Below, in pieces: positions 14,352-20,819 of a stretch of DNA of 20,819 nucleotides (position 1 is its first letter; every line of letters begins with the position of its first letter). Source of the DNA: Clostridium sp. CAG:510 (GTDB taxonomy: Bacteria; Bacillota; Clostridia; Lachnospirales; Lachnospiraceae); contig FR880817.1 in NCBI GenBank assembly GCA_000434615.1, forward strand, positions 133,007-153,825, read 5' to 3'. Position numbers and translations under genes: made by a program. The notes under the pieces are model-generated. The model was not told where the DNA came from and did no database searches. It worked only from the letters and a program-made list of their open reading frames with translations.

Positions 14352-15419
14352 ATGAAAATTGAGCTGACAGAAGAAAATGTTCTTCTTGCAGGCCGTACAT
14401 ACAAAGAAGGAGATACCCTGTGGCTGGCACTGTCCGGCACAGGGGCTTCTTTTATCTATACCGGAAAAAAGCTTTTCATTACGGTCGTGGGAAGTCCGGT
14501 AATCAATCATGAAGATGCAGAAAATAATTGTGCGCGCATTGCCGTCTATGTAAACGGAGAACGGAAAGTGGACGACATGGTTACGCAGGCGGAACAGACC
14601 TATACCGTATGGGAAAGCGATGTTGCGGAAACAGTAGAAGTGAAGATTATAAAGCTTTCCGAAAGCGCCATGTCGGTTGTGGGCGTAAAGGATTTGGAAA
14701 TTGCAGAGGGAGAGAGAGTTGTTCCGGCTGCAAAAAAAGAACATCTGATAGAATTCATCGGGGACTCCATCACCTGTGGTTACGGTGTGGATGACGAAGA
14801 CCCGCTGCATCCTTTTTCTACGAAAACAGAGGACGTAACAAGAGCGTATGCCTATCTTACGGCACAGCTTCTTTCCTGCGACTGCCGCATGTTTTCGGCA
14901 AGCGGCTACGGTATTATTTCCGGTTATACCGCAGACCCGGAGGTGAAAAGCGCCGAACAGCTTATTCCTTTATATTATAGTTCTTACGGCTTTAGTTACG
15001 ATACCTTCCCGGGTGGGAAAAAGCCCATGGACATTCCTTGGGACTTTACTGAAAAGCAGCCGGATATAATTGTTATCAATTTAGGGACCAATGATGACAG
15101 CTATTGTCAGGAAACTGAATGGAAGCAGGAAGAATACCGGGATAAATTTGCAGAGTTTCTTTTTGATGTCAGGGCGAAAAATCCCGGGGCAGAAATTTTC
15201 TGCGTACTGGGACTTATGGGAGCAAGGCTTTATCCCCGCGTCTGTGAGGCATGCCGCATGTACCGGAAAAAAACGGGGGATGAAAAGATTCATACCGTGG
15301 AACTGCCGGAACAGGACGGGGAAAAGGGATATGTAGCCGATTATCACCCCTTGCACAGTGCCCATAAGCTTGCGGCGGAAAAACTGGCTTCCGAAATAAA
15401 ATCTGTCTTAAATCTGTAA
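14352..15419 (+). CDS. SGNH/GDSL-type esterase, CE2-like two-domain form
   Basis: A 355-residue protein with no signal peptide, so probably cytoplasmic. An N-terminal beta-sandwich of about 125 residues is followed by an SGNH hydrolase domain: block I FIGDSITCGYGV (135-146) with nucleophile Ser139, block II Gly in SASGYGI (182-188), block III NLGTND (243-248) and block V DYHPLHSAHK (330-339) with Asp330 and His332. This two-domain plan matches carbohydrate esterase family 2, which removes acetyl groups from sugars; the substrate is unproven. AAGGAG at 14341-14346 supports the start. The gap to the permease is only 30 bases without a terminator, so the two are probably one transcript, although no metabolic link is obvious. 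Confidence 0.85.
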   Translation: MKIELTEENVLLAGRTYKEGDTLWLALSGTGASFIYTGKKLFITVVGSPVINHEDAENNCARIAVYVNGERKVDDMVTQAEQTYTVWESDVAETVEVKIIKLSESAMSVVGVKDLEIAEGERVVPAAKKEHLIEFIGDSITCGYGVDDEDPLHPFSTKTEDVTRAYAYLTAQLLSCDCRMFSASGYGIISGYTADPEVKSAEQLIPLYYSSYGFSYDTFPGGKKPMDIPWDFTEKQPDIIVINLGTNDDSYCQETEWKQEEYRDKFAEFLFDVRAKNPGAEIFCVLGLMGARLYPRVCEACRMYRKKTGDEKIHTVELPEQDGEKGYVADYHPLHSAHKLAAEKLASEIKSVLNL

Positions 15420-15441
15420 TCCGCAAATGCTTATAAAATAA

Positions 15442-15504
15442 TTATAACGTTTTTGGGATAATTACATTGCGCTTCTTAGTGACTTGTGATATAGTTATAA
15501 CGTT
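15442..15504 (+). repeat. Pair of 10-bp repeats TTATAACGTT flanking the symporter promoter
   Basis: TTATAACGTT occurs at 15442-15451 and 15495-15504, 53 bp apart (about five helical turns). The second copy covers the end of the -10 box and the expected start point. Possible operators; inference. Confidence 0.45.
15467..15495 (+). promoter_or_regulatory. Promoter for the riboswitch-symporter transcript
   Basis: TTGCGC (15467-15472), 17-base spacer, TATAGT (15490-15495), preceded by TGa (extended -10). Transcription would start near 15502, placing hairpin 15514-15543 and the glycine aptamer in the leader. Confidence 0.75.
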
Positions 15505-15513
15505 GTTTTTTGA

Positions 15514-15543
15514 TTTAGTGCATTGCCTATGCAGTGCACTAAA
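15514..15543 (+). promoter_or_regulatory. Strong 5' hairpin directly before the glycine aptamer
   Basis: TTTAGTGCATTGC (15514-15526) pairs with GCAGTGCACTAAA (15531-15543), 13 bp with one G-U pair and a four-base loop. It is not followed by a T-run, so it is not a terminator. Its position fits the reduced ghost-aptamer stem seen beside single glycine aptamers (inference). Confidence 0.6.
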
Positions 15544-15552
15544 TTGTCAAAC

Positions 15553-15634
15553 GCACTCTGGAGAGTCTCCGCACATCGGAGCGCCGAAGGTGTACAGCAG
15601 GTAACTGCCAATCTCTCAGGCAAAAGGACAGAGC
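15553..15634 (+). ncRNA. Glycine riboswitch, single aptamer
   Basis: The conserved core is easy to recognise: CTCTGGAGAG (15556-15565), CGCCGAAGG (15582-15590), and CTCTCAGGCAAAAGGACAGAG in two parts (15613-15633). Visible helices: P1 CTCTG (15556-15560) with CAGAG (15629-15633); GAGAG (15561-15565) with CTCTC (15613-15617); CTCCG (15567-15571) with CGGAG (15577-15581); and GCAG (15597-15600) with CTGC (15605-15608). Only one aptamer is present, whereas many glycine switches are tandem. The gene behind it is a sodium:amino-acid symporter, a known target class. Confidence 0.95.
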
Positions 15635-15653
15635 ATCACAAGTGCATGTTCTA

Positions 15654-15688
15654 CTCTTTAGGGAATAAAAATATTTTATTCTAAGGAG
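15654..15688 (+). promoter_or_regulatory. Hairpin that can mask the symporter Shine-Dalgarno sequence
   Basis: CTCTTTAG (15654-15661) pairs with CTAAGGAG (15681-15688), which contains the ribosome binding site AAGGAG (15683-15688); AATAAAA (15664-15670) with TTTTATT (15674-15680) extends it inward, with a two-G bulge. The likely expression platform of the riboswitch, acting on translation. Confidence 0.65.
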
Positions 15689-15695
15689 AAAGACA

Positions 15696-17135
15696 ATGGA
15701 AATTCTTGACAACATCACAAACGTTCTCGGCAAAGTAAGCGACTTTGTATGGGGTGTTCCCCTGATTGTCCTTATTCTTGCAACAGGCCTTTTATTAACC
15801 ATCCGGTTAAAGGGCATCCAGATTACCAAACTCCCACGTGCAATTAAAAACCTGGTTCAAAACGAAAGAAGCGGCGATACCGGTGAAGTATCCAGCTTCG
15901 GCGCTCTTTGTACGGCACTTTCCGCAACCATCGGTACCGGAAACATCGTAGGTGTGGCTACCGCTATTGCGGCAGGCGGCCCCGGCGCACTGTTCTGGAT
16001 GTGGATGGCAGCCTTAGTCGGTACGGCGACCAAGTACTCCGAATGTCTTCTGGCAGTGAAATACCGTCAGGTAGCGGAGGACGGACATATCGTAGGCGGA
16101 CCTTTCTACTATATTGAAAAAGGTATGGGCGAAAAATGGAAATGGCTGGCAAAGCTTTTTGCTATTTTCGGTGTTATGGTTGGTCTGTTCGGTATCGGTA
16201 CTTTTACCCAGATTAACGGTATTACCAGCGCAGCAAAGAACTTCTTCGACCCGAACAACCAGCATATGGTTACTATTTTTGGAATGGAGTACTCCTGGGC
16301 GGTCGTTATTACCGGTATTCTTTTAACCATCGCGGTAGCGCTGGTATTAATCGGTGGCTTGCAGCGTATTTCCAAAGTAGCGGAAGTGATTGTTCCGTTC
16401 ATGGCACTTCTTTATGTGGTTACCGCACTGATTATTTTAATCTGCAACATCACAAAGATTCCCGCAGCAATCGTGACCATTGTACAGAGTGCATTCGGCG
16501 CAAGACAGATTGCCGGTGGTCTGGCAGGCTTTGCAGTGGTAAAGCTTTCCATGAGAAACGGTATCGCCAGAGGTATCTTCTCTAACGAATCCGGTATCGG
16601 TAGTGCACCCATTGCGGCAGCAGCGGCACACACGGATTCTCCTGCACAGCAGGGTCTGATTTCCATGCTGGGTACGGTTATCGATACCCTGATTATTTGT
16701 ACCATGACCGGTCTGGTTATTGTCATTACCGGTGCAAACAACATTGAAGGTCTGGAAGGTGTGGCTGTCACCACAAAGGCATTCCAGTTAGGTCTTCCTT
16801 TCCCCGACCAGGTAGCTTCCTTTGTACTGATGGTATGCTTAATATTCTTTGCATTCACCACCATCTTAGGCTGGGACTATTACAGTGAAAGATGTCTGGA
16901 TTATTTAACCAGGCACAACAAGAAAAAGGTTCTTGTTTACCGTTGGATTTACATTCTCTGCGTATTTATCGGTCCTTACATGACGGTTAAGGCGGTATGG
17001 ACTATTGCGGATATCGTAAACGGTCTTATGGCATTCCCGAACCTGATTGCCCTGGTTGCCTTAAACGGTGTGGTAGTGGCAGAAACAAAGTTATACTTTG
17101 ACAGCCTGAATAAGAAGCCCAAGGTTAAAAAATAA
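15696..17135 (+). CDS. Sodium:alanine/glycine symporter, AGCS family
   Basis: A 479-residue inner-membrane transporter with about 11 hydrophobic segments, belonging to the alanine/glycine:cation symporter family. Signatures: SATIGTGNIVGVATAIAAGG (76-95, in the first conserved membrane region), GGPFYYIEKG (134-143), GIFSNESGIGSAPIAAAAAHTD (293-314) and ILGWDYYSERC (390-400). Substrate is D/L-alanine or glycine by family; the glycine riboswitch in its leader argues for glycine transport. AAGGAG is seven bases before the ATG but can be hidden in the hairpin described. It is monocistronic: own promoter upstream, own terminator downstream. Start is unambiguous. Confidence 0.93.
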   Translation: MEILDNITNVLGKVSDFVWGVPLIVLILATGLLLTIRLKGIQITKLPRAIKNLVQNERSGDTGEVSSFGALCTALSATIGTGNIVGVATAIAAGGPGALFWMWMAALVGTATKYSECLLAVKYRQVAEDGHIVGGPFYYIEKGMGEKWKWLAKLFAIFGVMVGLFGIGTFTQINGITSAAKNFFDPNNQHMVTIFGMEYSWAVVITGILLTIAVALVLIGGLQRISKVAEVIVPFMALLYVVTALIILICNITKIPAAIVTIVQSAFGARQIAGGLAGFAVVKLSMRNGIARGIFSNESGIGSAPIAAAAAHTDSPAQQGLISMLGTVIDTLIICTMTGLVIVITGANNIEGLEGVAVTTKAFQLGLPFPDQVASFVLMVCLIFFAFTTILGWDYYSERCLDYLTRHNKKKVLVYRWIYILCVFIGPYMTVKAVWTIADIVNGLMAFPNLIALVALNGVVVAETKLYFDSLNKKPKVKK

Positions 17136-17179
17136 TGCGAATACATAAAAGTTCTGTCGCAAACAGACAGTAGAAAACG

Positions 17180-17209
17180 GACCGGTTGCAGTGCAGCCGG
17201 TCTTTTTTT
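17180..17209 (+). terminator. Intrinsic terminator after the symporter
   Basis: GACCGGTTG (17180-17188) pairs with CAGCCGGTC (17194-17202), nine pairs with one G-U, five-base loop, then seven T (17203-17209). Confidence 0.93.
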
Positions 17210-17261
17210 GTTATAAAAAGGGTAAAATATGTAATTTATATTTTTTGATTTTTTCAACATA

Positions 17262-17289
17262 TTGACCTTGACAAAGCTTTTGGTATAAT
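17262..17289 (+). promoter_or_regulatory. Promoter for the surface protein gene
   Basis: TTGACC (17262-17267), 16-base spacer, TATAAT (17284-17289) preceded by TGg (extended -10). A TTGACA at 17268-17273 is also present but too close to the -10 to pair with it. The surrounding region 17211-17300 is very AT-rich. Start expected near 17296, giving a leader of about 50 bases. Confidence 0.8.
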
Positions 17290-17345
17290 GTTGATAAGTA
17301 TAAATTTCTTTATGTAAAAAAGGGATAAAGAGAGGGAGAAACGTT

Positions 17346-20300
17346 ATGAAACTTCTGAATGGTAAGTACAAAATCCGGAACCGTATTATGGCTGCATTTC
17401 TGGCAGTAACAATGCTTCTGACTCTTGTACCGACAGGACAGATGCAGGTTTATGCGGCAGGAGAGGGAAAAGTAAATGTAGACTCGTTTGCCGTGAAGGT
17501 AAACGGCGTGCCGCTTGAAAATGTAACGGAAATCAAGGAAGGCGACAAGGTTTTGATTTTGTGCAACTGGTCGCTGGATGACAGTGATAAAACAGTGGAC
17601 ACTTATAAGGTGGATTTGTCCCCCATGCTTTCCAATCTGAAGCTGGTAGCCGGAACGCCTGCCACGGTATACGATTCGGAATTAGGGGCGGTAGGTACGG
17701 TCACCATTGATGAAAACGGTGTGGCGACTTATGTCTTTACCAATGATAAATTTCTGGAAAGTACGAGTCGGACCGGCAGCTCTACTTATGACGGTGTGGT
17801 GACTTCCACAGACAAGAAAAATGACAACGGCAAGGACGTCCCATTTGGCATCGGAACCACTAAAAAGACCGTTAAATATTATGCCGATCAGAAGACCAGT
17901 GAATTAAATGTACAGAAAAGCAAATCTTCCAGTGCTATGCTGGAGAACGGAAAACTGTACCAGACCTTCGAAGTAACCCTGTCTGCAAAAGACGGTATTG
18001 TTAAAGGCATTACTCTGGAGGATATTGCAGGCTTAGGACTTACCAATCTTTCCGAACTGAAGATTAAAACCGTAAACGGCAGTGATGTGGGTGTGACGGT
18101 GGGAACATCCTGCAGCGATATGGCGCAGTTAAATGCTGTCTTACAGGGTGCGGTTTTAGCGGCCGGCGAAAGTATTACCATTTCCTATAAGATGGAAGTG
18201 AATCCTTCTATTTATGATAAAACCTCCGATATTGAAGCTTTTGGAAATGTGGTAAAGGCACAATATAAGGACAACCGGGACAACGACAAGGAGAAGGAAA
18301 GTAATAAGGTTTATGCTGAGGCAAAGGGACCGGAAATGAGCAAAAATTCGGTTGGCGATTATGATAAAACCACGGGCATAATTACCTGGAAGGTAACCGT
18401 CAGATTAAATGATTATTTAGAGGATTTTCAAAAATCGGGAAAATCCATAGAAGACTATATTACCGATATCGTGGAAACACCCGGAACGGGATTAGAACCG
18501 GCGGTAAAGTTAACCGGGATTACGGAGGAATCCGAAGGGGTTTACAGCATTGTGTATACCACCGCTGTTACCGATGAATACAAGCAGCGACTGGAAAACG
18601 GAAGCTATACGTTTAAGAACACGATTACGGCAAAGGTGAACGGCACCGATGTAAAGGCTTCTGCCGACAAGACGGTCAATGCCGGTAATAGAATTGAAAA
18701 AACATGCACCGGGTTCGACAGTACCACCCGTACACTGACATGGAATGTGACCCTGAATATTCCCGATAATGTTACGGATGTGGTAATCAGGGATTATGTG
18801 CAGGAGGCGGACAGGCATGTGCTACAGCCTACCGTAACTTACGCCGGAACAACAATCGTAAACAGTGATACGATTGTGGATAGCAGTATTGTAAAGTCAT
18901 GGGAAAGTGCATGGCAAGGATATTCCATGGCGCTGACGGATGCTTTTGTAAGCAGCCATGCCGGACAGCCTGTTACGTTTACCTATACAACTGTAATCCC
19001 GGATGGATATGTATGGAACAACCAGACAGAGTTTACCAATAAGGCACATTTAAGCTACAAGGATGCTGTCTTAGGTGATCAGAATCAGGAAGCGACAGCT
19101 ACCTGGAAGGATGTGAACAAACAGGGCATTGTATTGACCAAGAAGGCTATTGCAGACAATGATAAGGACAGTATAACCTATGAAGTAAAGGTAGATCTCT
19201 CGGAGATGGCATCCCTTGCGGCAGGGGATACCGTTACAATTACGGATGTCCTGCCGGATATTATGAAATTTGACGGTAATGTAACCGCCAAACTTGTATA
19301 CATACACCAGTACTGGGAGGACAGCAACCCCGGATCAGTTTCCGTAACTGTATCGGACGTGACCGGAGCCAATGCGAAGGATTTTAGTTTTACTGTGACG
19401 GAACAGATGGTAAATGCGGTAGCAGACGGTAAAACTGCTACGGACTGGTACAAGCCTACGGTCATTATTTCCTATACGGCTTCCATTGCCGATGAGAGAA
19501 GTTTTGTCTCTGCCGGTAAAAAAGAAAGCATTACCAACACGGTAACCGGCAAAAAAGGAGAAACATCTTTGGGAACGGCTTCTGCTACGGCTGAACTGAC
19601 ACCGAAGACGGTAGTGAAAAAAACGGCTACGTATACGGCGGACTCGGCACCGGACATTAAGTATGAAATAGAGATCAACCCCAATGCACTGACGCTTTCT
19701 ACAAACGGAAAGCTGACGGGAGAGGACCATTTAGGTACGGCGCTGACTTATAATGATGATGTTGAGATAACAGAGGTCAGCACGGGAACGGTACTTACCA
19801 GAGGAACTGATTATACGGTTTCTATTTCTTCCGACAAAAAGAAAATGATTGTAGTAGTGCCTGACGGAAAACACCTGAAGCTTACTTATACGGCAAAGTT
19901 GAATTTAAGGACCTATGCGGATGAAACTAAAAATGAGCATCTGACGGATGAAAATTCCTACAATGAGTTTTCTTTATCCGGATTTTCTTCCGACCAGACG
20001 AAAGACAGAAAAAGTTACAATCAGGTAGCATATACCCCGAAGCACCAGACAGTTTCCGAGACTGGTTCTGTGACAATTAAAAAATTCTGGACGAATAACG
20101 GTACATATACCGCATTGGCTGGCTCCGAGTTTAAGATTGTCCAGGCTTCCTATGATTCTGCTACCGGTAAAATGGTGGACGGTACTGTCATAAAGGACAA
20201 TATCGTAGTGGGTGTGGACGGTACCATTAAGGTGGAAAATCTGCGAAAAGACCGAATTTATGCCCTGTATGAAACCAAGGCAAAGGAAGGATTTGCCAGA

Positions 20301-20819
20301 AGGACCGACCCGTATTATTTTATTATCGATGATGACAATTCCGTGACCCTGCCTTCCGGTGTTATCATTGAAAAATTTGTGGAAGAAGAAAATGAACTGG
20401 AGTATGAAAACCAGCTGGAAGCAAAGCTTACTCTTACCAAAGTTGTAGAAAACGTAGAGTGGGATGAAGTTAAAAATGACATTACGTTTACGATAAAAAA
20501 AGGGGATCTTATAGTTGCCACGATAAGTGGCGCGGATATGCAGAAAACGGGAAATGGGTATGAGACAACCATTAAACAGCTGGAAGCCGGAGAATATACC
20601 GTAACAGAAACTATTGCGGTAGGGGGAAAGTCCCCGGAGACTGTAACCTATAAAGTGGGTGTAACGGCAGCAAAAACTGGACAGGAAGCAACCGGCATTG
20701 TCCTGACGGCCGGCGGTACCGGTACGGTGGCATTTACCAATACATATGAGGTAAAAAAAGGAAGTCTGGAAATCACGAAGACAGTAACCGGCGACCGTAA
20801 CTGGGAGCAGGTAAAGAAC
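17346..20819 (+). CDS. Large secreted surface protein with repeated beta-sandwich and SpaA/Cna-B-like modules (3' partial)
   Basis: Open for 1158 codons without a stop to the window edge. GGGAG (17334-17338) precedes the ATG. A classical signal peptide (basic 1-14, hydrophobic 15-29, cleavage likely after VYA at 35-37) directs export. Residues about 40-900 hold a chain of modules of 120-160 residues, each opening with a strand like TWKVTV or TYEVKV (aromatic at 208, 348, 466, 612 and 773), rich in Thr, Val and Asp, resembling the isopeptide-type adhesin domains of Gram-positive fimbrial proteins. A SpaA/prealbumin-like module follows at about 908-1010 (LAGSEFKI, then YALYETKAKEGF). From 1027 a third type appears (LTLTKVV ... 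LEAGEYTVTET ... VAFTNTYE) and restarts at 1139 as SLEITKTVTG, like DUF5979/Cna-B repeats. Cysteines are few. A sortase signal is expected beyond the window. Likely adhesin or pilus-associated; ligand unknown. Confidence 0.85.
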   Translation, partial: MKLLNGKYKIRNRIMAAFLAVTMLLTLVPTGQMQVYAAGEGKVNVDSFAVKVNGVPLENVTEIKEGDKVLILCNWSLDDSDKTVDTYKVDLSPMLSNLKLVAGTPATVYDSELGAVGTVTIDENGVATYVFTNDKFLESTSRTGSSTYDGVVTSTDKKNDNGKDVPFGIGTTKKTVKYYADQKTSELNVQKSKSSSAMLENGKLYQTFEVTLSAKDGIVKGITLEDIAGLGLTNLSELKIKTVNGSDVGVTVGTSCSDMAQLNAVLQGAVLAAGESITISYKMEVNPSIYDKTSDIEAFGNVVKAQYKDNRDNDKEKESNKVYAEAKGPEMSKNSVGDYDKTTGIITWKVTVRLNDYLEDFQKSGKSIEDYITDIVETPGTGLEPAVKLTGITEESEGVYSIVYTTAVTDEYKQRLENGSYTFKNTITAKVNGTDVKASADKTVNAGNRIEKTCTGFDSTTRTLTWNVTLNIPDNVTDVVIRDYVQEADRHVLQPTVTYAGTTIVNSDTIVDSSIVKSWESAWQGYSMALTDAFVSSHAGQPVTFTYTTVIPDGYVWNNQTEFTNKAHLSYKDAVLGDQNQEATATWKDVNKQGIVLTKKAIADNDKDSITYEVKVDLSEMASLAAGDTVTITDVLPDIMKFDGNVTAKLVYIHQYWEDSNPGSVSVTVSDVTGANAKDFSFTVTEQMVNAVADGKTATDWYKPTVIISYTASIADERSFVSAGKKESITNTVTGKKGETSLGTASATAELTPKTVVKKTATYTADSAPDIKYEIEINPNALTLSTNGKLTGEDHLGTALTYNDDVEITEVSTGTVLTRGTDYTVSISSDKKKMIVVVPDGKHLKLTYTAKLNLRTYADETKNEHLTDENSYNEFSLSGFSSDQTKDRKSYNQVAYTPKHQTVSETGSVTIKKFWTNNGTYTALAGSEFKIVQASYDSATGKMVDGTVIKDNIVVGVDGTIKVENLRKDRIYALYETKAKEGFARRTDPYYFIIDDDNSVTLPSGVIIEKFVEEENELEYENQLEAKLTLTKVVENVEWDEVKNDITFTIKKGDLIVATISGADMQKTGNGYETTIKQLEAGEYTVTETIAVGGKSPETVTYKVGVTAAKTGQEATGIVLTAGGTGTVAFTNTYEVKKGSLEITKTVTGDRNWEQVKN

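Noticed and set aside
15431..15455. TTATAA-AATAA-TTATAA with following T-run as a terminator of the esterase gene
   Set aside because: The stem is only six A-T pairs and each arm is self-complementary; too weak to call.
16412..16864. Antisense open frame of 150 codons over the symporter
   Set aside because: Reverse reading of hydrophobic transporter codons; no start signal or family match.
17268..17273. TTGACA as the -35 of the surface protein promoter
   Set aside because: Only ten bases separate it from TATAAT; the adjacent TTGACC at 17262 gives a workable 16-base spacer.
17888..20572. Several antisense open frames over the surface protein gene
   Set aside because: The + strand is open without interruption for 1158 codons with signal peptide and modules, which explains the region fully.
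1..20819. CRISPR array, insertion sequence, prophage or tRNA gene
   Set aside because: No regularly spaced repeats, transposase or integrase motifs, or cloverleaf sequences were seen; the only tandem repeats are inside the rho linker and the surface protein modules.

Overview
The window looks like chromosome from a Gram-positive member of the Clostridia, most likely Lachnospiraceae. The evidence is near-ideal AGGAGG-type ribosome binding sites, short intergenic spaces, a PASTA-domain kinase, a zinc-type ribosomal protein L31, an lgt-independent core operon order typical of that group (fmt, zinc peptidase, rsmB, rlmN, PP2C phosphatase, PASTA kinase, rsgA; then rho, rpmE, DUF1385, prmC, prfA), and a Cna/SpaA-like surface protein. 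This assignment is an inference from gene order and protein style; no 16S gene is present. Every supported gene is on the + strand.

Region 1 (1-3233) is the tail of a translation operon: the last codons of a probable methionyl-tRNA formyltransferase, a membrane zinc metallopeptidase, the 16S rRNA methyltransferase RsmB and the radical-SAM 23S rRNA/tRNA methyltransferase RlmN, closed by an intrinsic terminator. Region 2 (3300-7099) is the signalling and ribosome-assembly unit: Ser/Thr phosphatase, PASTA Ser/Thr kinase and the GTPase RsgA, again closed by a terminator. Region 3 (7111-12086) holds rho with a structured, C-rich leader and a duplicated linker; rpmE with its own strong promoter and leader hairpin; then DUF1385, prmC and prfA. 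PrmC methylates the release factor encoded by prfA, so these last two genes form a functional pair.

Region 4 (12130-17209) is accessory and metabolic. A compact AT-rich Phd/RelE-ParE-type toxin-antitoxin module with its own promoter and terminator sits directly behind prfA. It is followed by a uracil/xanthine permease, an SGNH (CE2-like) esterase, and a sodium:amino-acid symporter preceded by a single-aptamer glycine riboswitch. A hairpin that can mask the symporter's Shine-Dalgarno sequence lies between the aptamer and the start codon. Region 5 (17262-20819) is a strong promoter and the first 1158 codons of a large secreted surface protein built from repeated beta-sandwich modules; it is still open at the window edge.

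I found no CRISPR array, tRNA, rRNA, insertion sequence or integrase. There is no clearly new multi-gene system. The most interesting material is regulatory: the glycine riboswitch with its 5' hairpin and predicted ribosome-site masking, two upstream 10-bp repeats placed 53 bp apart, the Rho leader, and the rpmE leader. The repeated Rho linker and the modular adhesin are also worth a look.
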